Positions 2,354 through 5,051 of a stretch of DNA of 5,051 nt are shown here, piece after piece. Location of the stretch: contig DGOE01000116.1 of assembly GCA_002389295.1 (NCBI GenBank), positions 1 to 5,051 of the forward strand, in the 5' to 3' direction. A model generated the notes under the pieces. That model did no database searches. It was not told the origin of the DNA and saw only the letters and a program-made list of their open reading frames with translations. This stretch comes from Flavobacteriales bacterium UBA4474. Its GTDB lineage: Bacteria; Bacteroidota; Bacteroidia; Flavobacteriales_D; Sanyastnellaceae. Numbering within the stretch: the stretch's first letter is position 1; every line of letters begins with the position of its first letter. The position numbers and the translations under genes are program-made.

Positions 2354-5051
2354 TCACTCGCAGAAGGTGGCGAAGTCGCTGAGCAGATCGAGCAGGTCGG
2401 GGATGCCGATGTAGCCGTCTTCGTTGATATCGGAGGGACATCCATCGTAGCCGATGCACGTTCCGAGTTCTGGATCCCACACCGTTCCGTCTCCACAGAA
2501 GTTCGTGCCGTTGGTCAGGTCCTCGAAAAAATCGCAAACTCCGTTGTTGTTGAGGTCGAGCGAGCAATTTCCTTCACAATCAAAGAAGACCGAGGCCATG
2601 AAACAGGTGCCATCCTCATCGGTCGCTTCCGGATCATAGTTGCACGCAAAAGGCCAGGTGCACCCCGGCACTTCGATTTCATCACACACTCCATCCCCGT
2701 CCGCATCATTGATGCAGTTCCCGTCGCAGTCGAGGAAATCGAATTCCGGGTAGGTGCACGATCCGTCCTCGAGCAAAGCCGCCGGATCGAAATTGCAGGC
2801 GCCTTCCTCAGTGCATCCTTCGCATGCTTCAATGGTCAGCTCCTCTCCTTCTGCCGCGCAACCCGAGGCATCCGTCACCCTCAGGGTCCAAGTGCCCGGG
2901 GGCAACGTCCCCATGAAACCACTGCCGAAATCCGTCCCATTGACACCGTCCACAAAAGTCAACACGGTATCCCCAATGGCTTCAAATACAAAGGGCGGCG
3001 TTCCGCCTTCCGCATACAAATCGATGGCGGATCCTTCAGGAGCGGCGCACCCTCCATACCATTCGGAATACAATTCCAGTGGGTCTGGCTCTTCCACTTC
3101 CACAATGAATACCGGCGTACTGCAGCCGGCCGCATCCGTCACCTGAACGGAATAGGTCCCCACCGGAACCCCGTCAAAGGTGAAGGTGGAAGCGTACAGG
3201 TTCAAATTTCCCAGACCCTCGATGGACAGAGCGTATGGCTCAATTCCGCCTGACATGTTCAATATCAATTGGCCGTCCTCTTCCCCGGTGCAACTAGCGG
3301 AAACGGTCTCCACAGTGAGCGCGAAGTAAGAGCAGCTTCCATCGTCATCGGTCGCGTCGGGGTTGAAATTGCAAGAAGTCTCGTCGGTGCACCCCGGAAC
3401 CTCATCCTCGTCGCAGATGCCGTCTTCATCCGTGTCGTTCAAACAGTTGCCCTCACAATCCAAATAGTCCACGCCGAAGATGTCTGACGGGTAAGTGCAG
3501 TCCTCATCGGCGAGATTGTTGCTCGCCCCGATTTCCATGTTCACGTAGGTGATATCAGATCCATTGCCTTCCACAAACACCTGGATGTACAATTCTCCGG
3601 AGAGCATGCCATCGGTGGTCAGCTGGGCAAGCAAGACCTCCTGATCCGGGTGCTGCCCTGCGTATCCATTGACATCCCCGATCAAGGAGAACCATGAGCC
3701 CCCCACTGCATCATCCATGACAATGCTACCGCCCGGGGCGCCAAATCCGGGATCGAAATTGGACAACCACGGATACTCCGTGCCCTGAACGGTATTGATG
3801 GGCCCCTCGCCGGCATTGGCATCGGGAGCCTGTTCCAATCCAATGGTCACCCAGCTGTCAAAGGCCAATTCCGGAAAGGTTCCGAACAGCAAGGGGTAAA
3901 TCCCATTCGGAGTGGGCCCGCCCAACTCGTTCTGATAGAACGAAGTGGTGGTGAGGATGCGCGTGGGGAAATCCGTGAATCCTGCCACCGCACTCACAAA
4001 ATCCGCATCGTTTTCACAGCGCAAATACAGGCGGTAAGTCGTCATTCCCGCCAGCGCACCATCGGTATGGACCGCAAACGTGTCGAGCTGCAAGTAATAC
4101 GGTGCCAACTCCGGCTCACCCCCGTCGTAATCGCACGCGGAAGGATCGGTGCAAGGCTCATCTTCATCACAGATTCCGTCGCCATCTGCATCATTTAGGC
4201 AATTCCCCTCGCAATCAAAATGCGGCGCGCCATACAAGTCTTCGGGATAGGTGCACGACCCGTCATCCTGTATCGCACACTCCACGAAATTGCACGCCTC
4301 CTCATCCGTGCAACCCGGCGCCTCACCAGCTGTGGCACTTGACCAGTAGTAGGTGGGGCGTGCAGCTCCATCCGCAACTTGAACTTCATTCATGCCGTTG
4401 CCATTGATGAAAATCTGCGTGTACATCTGGAAGGTCATGGTGCCATCGGTGGTGAATTGCCCCGCCAGCACCTTCAAATCCGTTCCGGCGACGCCATTGG
4501 CATCACCATTCAAGGCGTACCAGGCGCCTCCAATGTAATCGTCGATGGAAATGTCACCCCCTGCGAGCCCTCCACCCGGGTCGAAATTCGTTGCCCATGG
4601 GTTCACTGCGGATTGCACGGCGGAGACATTTGCTTCACCAGCACCTGCATTGGGTGTTCCCGACAGTCCAATCGTCACCCAGCTATCGAATTCCAGGTCA
4701 GGATAGACCGGGAAGAGCAGGCTGTTGATGCCATTGGGCGTCACTGCACCCACGGCAGCGTTGCGGAAGGTTGTGGTGGTCGTGATGTAGGTGGGGTTGA
4801 CTGCATCACCGGAAATGGAACTGAGGAAGTCGTCCTCGTTTTCCATGGTGATGTAGGCGCGGTAGGTGGTATAACCCGTCAAGTCTGTCGTTCCAAGAGC
4901 GCCCACAAGGATGCCGATGTCTTCATTGACGACTTCGACCCTGAGCCCATACTCGCCGGGCTCCGAACCCGAATTCGAAGGCTCCGAAAACAGGCAATTG
5001 CCATCACAGTCGTAAAGGTCAGAGCCATAGAGATCCATGGGGTACACACAC
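2354..5051 (-). CDS. Very large secreted repeat protein, C-terminal 898 codons (start outside window)
   Basis: Open reading frame entering at the right edge and ending in TGA at 2356-2354. The GTG at 5047-5045 is only an internal Val in a ...CVYPMDLYG... repeat, since the codon before it is TGT (Cys), so the true start lies beyond 5051. Counting from that Val as residue 1: 1-20 part of a Cys-rich repeat; 33-240 and 316-511 two copies of a ~200-residue uncharacterised domain with FDSWVTIGL in both; Cys-rich calcium-loop repeats at 245-310, 513-575 and 744-869; two SprB-like repeats at 576-741; and a Cys-capped single EF-hand tail at 870-897. The protein is strongly acidic, Cys-rich and has no catalytic motif. 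It was probably exported to the cell surface or medium. SprB-like repeats suggest an adhesin or surface filament. The next gene starts 20 bases after its stop, so the two probably share a transcript. Confidence 0.92.
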   Translation of the reverse strand, partial: CVYPMDLYGSDLYDCDGNCLFSEPSNSGSEPGEYGLRVEVVNEDIGILVGALGTTDLTGYTTYRAYITMENEDDFLSSISGDAVNPTYITTTTTFRNAAVGAVTPNGINSLLFPVYPDLEFDSWVTIGLSGTPNAGAGEANVSAVQSAVNPWATNFDPGGGLAGGDISIDDYIGGAWYALNGDANGVAGTDLKVLAGQFTTDGTMTFQMYTQIFINGNGMNEVQVADGAARPTYYWSSATAGEAPGCTDEEACNFVECAIQDDGSCTYPEDLYGAPHFDCEGNCLNDADGDGICDEDEPCTDPSACDYDGGEPELAPYYLQLDTFAVHTDGALAGMTTYRLYLRCENDADFVSAVAGFTDFPTRILTTTSFYQNELGGPTPNGIYPLLFGTFPELAFDSWVTIGLEQAPDANAGEGPINTVQGTEYPWLSNFDPGFGAPGGSIVMDDAVGGSWFSLIGDVNGYAGQHPDQEVLLAQLTTDGMLSGELYIQVFVEGNGSDITYVNMEIGASNNLADEDCTYPSDIFGVDYLDCEGNCLNDTDEDGICDEDEVPGCTDETSCNFNPDATDDDGSCSYFALTVETVSASCTGEEDGQLILNMSGGIEPYALSIEGLGNLNLYASTFTFDGVPVGTYSVQVTDAAGCSTPVFIVEVEEPDPLELYSEWYGGCAAPEGSAIDLYAEGGTPPFVFEAIGDTVLTFVDGVNGTDFGSGFMGTLPPGTWTLRVTDASGCAAEGEELTIEACEGCTEEGACNFDPAALLEDGSCTYPEFDFLDCDGNCINDADGDGVCDEIEVPGCTWPFACNYDPEATDEDGTCFMASVFFDCEGNCSLDLNNNGVCDFFEDLTNGTNFCGDGTVWDPELGTCIGYDGCPSDINEDGYIGIPDLLDLLSDFATFCE
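2357..2440 (-). other. Cys-capped single EF-hand / dockerin-like C-terminal tail (large protein)
   Basis: Residues 870-897, reading CPSDINEDGYIG, IPDLLDLLSDFA and a final Cys followed by Glu. The loop D-I-N-E-D-G-Y-I-G-I-P-D fits the EF-hand calcium pattern at positions 1, 3, 5, 6, 8 and 12. A segment FCGDGTVWDPELGTC (850-864) stands directly before it; the 614-residue protein has a related lead-in, GCFWDP. A true type I dockerin has two such loops, and only one is present here. Possible roles are protein-protein docking, a sorting or anchoring tag, or a folding cap. Confidence 0.7.
2441..2818 (-). repeat. Cys-rich calcium-loop repeats, block 4 of the large protein
   Basis: Residues 744-869. 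It holds one full unit (GCTEEGACNFDPA, EDGSCTYP, DCDGNCINDADGDGVCDE), a second unit (GCTWPFACNYDPEATDEDGTC, DCEGNCSLDLNNNGVCDF) in which the Asp loop has become Asn-rich, and the lead-in to the tail with CGDGTVWDP and LGTC. It is the most regular run of the repeat in the window and gives the reference unit against which the broken ones can be judged. Confidence 0.85.
2825..3322 (-). repeat. Two tandem SprB-like repeats
   Basis: Residues 576-657 and 658-741 of the large protein. Each has an early Cys (ASCTGEEDGQL; GGCAAPEGSAIDL), a GG-x2-P-[YF] block (MSGGIEPYALSI; EGGTPPFVFEA), and ends in a matching strand GTYSVQVTDAAGC (630-642) or GTWTLRVTDASGC (718-730). This is the pattern of the SprB repeat of Bacteroidota gliding and adhesion proteins, an Ig-like beta fold. 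The two copies are clearly divergent in sequence. Their presence is the best clue to a cell-surface adhesin-like role. Confidence 0.75.
3323..3511 (-). repeat. Cys-rich calcium-loop repeats, block 3 of the large protein
   Basis: Residues 513-575. It begins with only the closing half of a unit (ADEDCTYPSDIFG, DCEGNCLNDTDEDGICDEDE) and then has a full opening half (GCTDETSCNFNPDATDDDGSC) that runs into the first SprB-like repeat. The missing opening half of the first unit lies upstream at 4118-4150, separated by the second ~200-residue domain. Confidence 0.8.
3515..4102 (-). repeat. Copy 2 of the ~200-residue 'DSWVTIG' domain
   Basis: Residues 316-511 of the large protein. Blocks shared with copy 1 are TTYR-x-Y, TPNGI-x2-LLF, FDSWVTIGL, NFDPG-x-G, a GG/DD/GG-x-W stretch, GD-x-NG-x-AG, TTDG and a final Q-x-F-x2-GNG. 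The alternating hydrophobic pattern suggests a beta-rich fold. I recall similar stretches in other marine Bacteroidota proteins but know no named family or function. Confidence 0.75.
4118..4315 (-). repeat. Cys-rich calcium-loop repeats, block 2 of the large protein
   Basis: Residues 245-310. One full unit (GCTDEEACNF, DDGSCTYPEDLYG, DCEGNCLNDADGDGICDEDE) with an extra Cys in VECAIQ, followed by an opening half CTDPSACDYDGG that stops before its closing DDGSC. The next domain copy begins there. Confidence 0.8.
4328..4951 (-). repeat. Copy 1 of the ~200-residue 'DSWVTIG' domain
   Basis: Residues 33-240 of the large protein. It starts EYGLRVEVVNEDIGILVGAL and carries TPNGINSLLF, FDSWVTIGL, NPWATNFDPGGG, WYALNGDANGVAG, and QFTTDG. 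It is closer to the left-edge gene (43 of 62 identical at its start) than its N-terminal part is to copy 2 within its own gene. No metal-binding or catalytic triad pattern is evident. Confidence 0.75.
4988..5050 (-). repeat. Cys-rich repeat, block 1 of the large protein (cut by the window edge)
   Basis: The closing half of a unit: CVYPMDLYGSDLY followed by DCDGNCLF. Its expected continuation, an N-D-x-D-G-D-G-I-C-D-E calcium loop, is absent, and the chain passes through a Ser/Gly/Pro-rich linker (SEPSNSGSEPGE) into domain copy 1. This block shows that the gene extends past the right edge. Confidence 0.75.

Noticed and set aside
2357..2440. Full type I dockerin domain
   Set aside because: Only one calcium loop and helix is present, whereas a true type I dockerin has two. 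It is described as dockerin-like only.
2754..3146. Plus-strand open frame of 130 codons opposite the SprB-like repeats
   Set aside because: Its Ser/Pro-rich, low-complexity translation is what the reverse strand of these biased codons would give. The opposite frame has clear domain structure.
2441..4315. CRISPR array or DNA-level tandem repeat
   Set aside because: The repetition is at protein level only. DNA copies differ in length and in many third codon positions, and there are no evenly spaced identical repeats.
4102..4407. Plus-strand open frame of 101 codons rich in His, Arg and Pro
   Set aside because: It is the antisense of an Asp/Gly/Cys-rich repeat block, whose codons read backward give such residues. 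No independent support.
5045..5047. GTG as the start codon of the large protein
   Set aside because: It is preceded in frame by TGT and lies inside a recurring C-x-YP-x-DLYG repeat. No signal peptide follows it. The frame is open to the edge, so the start is outside the window.

Overview
The window looks like a piece of a Bacteroidota genome, most likely a marine or freshwater member of the Flavobacteriales. This is judged from protein families and not from any marker gene. The evidence is the Cys-rich GCT-x3-ACNF / DDGSC / DCxGNC / DGDGICDE repeats, two SprB-like repeats (known from gliding-motility surface adhesins), an N-terminal domain typical of large Bacteroidota surface proteins, and start codons without a Shine-Dalgarno sequence. 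Hand-counted 60-base samples range from about 45 to 63 % G+C, which is fairly high for that order.

All three genes lie on the minus strand, so transcription runs from high to low coordinates. (1) 5051-2354 is the C-terminal 898 codons of a very large secreted protein whose start lies outside the window. It contains two copies of an uncharacterised ~200-residue domain set into Cys-rich calcium-loop repeats, then two SprB-like repeats, more Cys-rich repeats and a Cys-capped single-EF-hand (dockerin-like) tail. (2) After only 20 bases comes a complete 614-residue secreted protein (2333-489). It has a Bacteroidota surface-protein N-terminal domain, Cys-rich repeats, an AMPK-glycogen-binding-like beta domain, more Cys repeats and the same type of tail. 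(3) After a 185-base gap that holds an inverted repeat and a weak promoter candidate, a third secreted protein begins at 303 and runs off the left edge. It has a signal peptide, then directly the same ~200-residue domain as protein 1 (43 of 62 aligned residues identical).

The locus therefore reads as a cluster of modular, acidic, probably disulfide- and calcium-stabilised cell-surface or secreted proteins, with genes 1 and 2 probably co-transcribed. No catalytic domain, RNA gene, mobile element or CRISPR array was seen. The most interesting points are the shared dockerin-like tail on two otherwise different proteins in place of a recognisable type IX sorting domain, and the way the ~200-residue domain interrupts the Cys-rich repeat unit at two different points. 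Functions in adhesion, surface assembly or polysaccharide contact are inferences.
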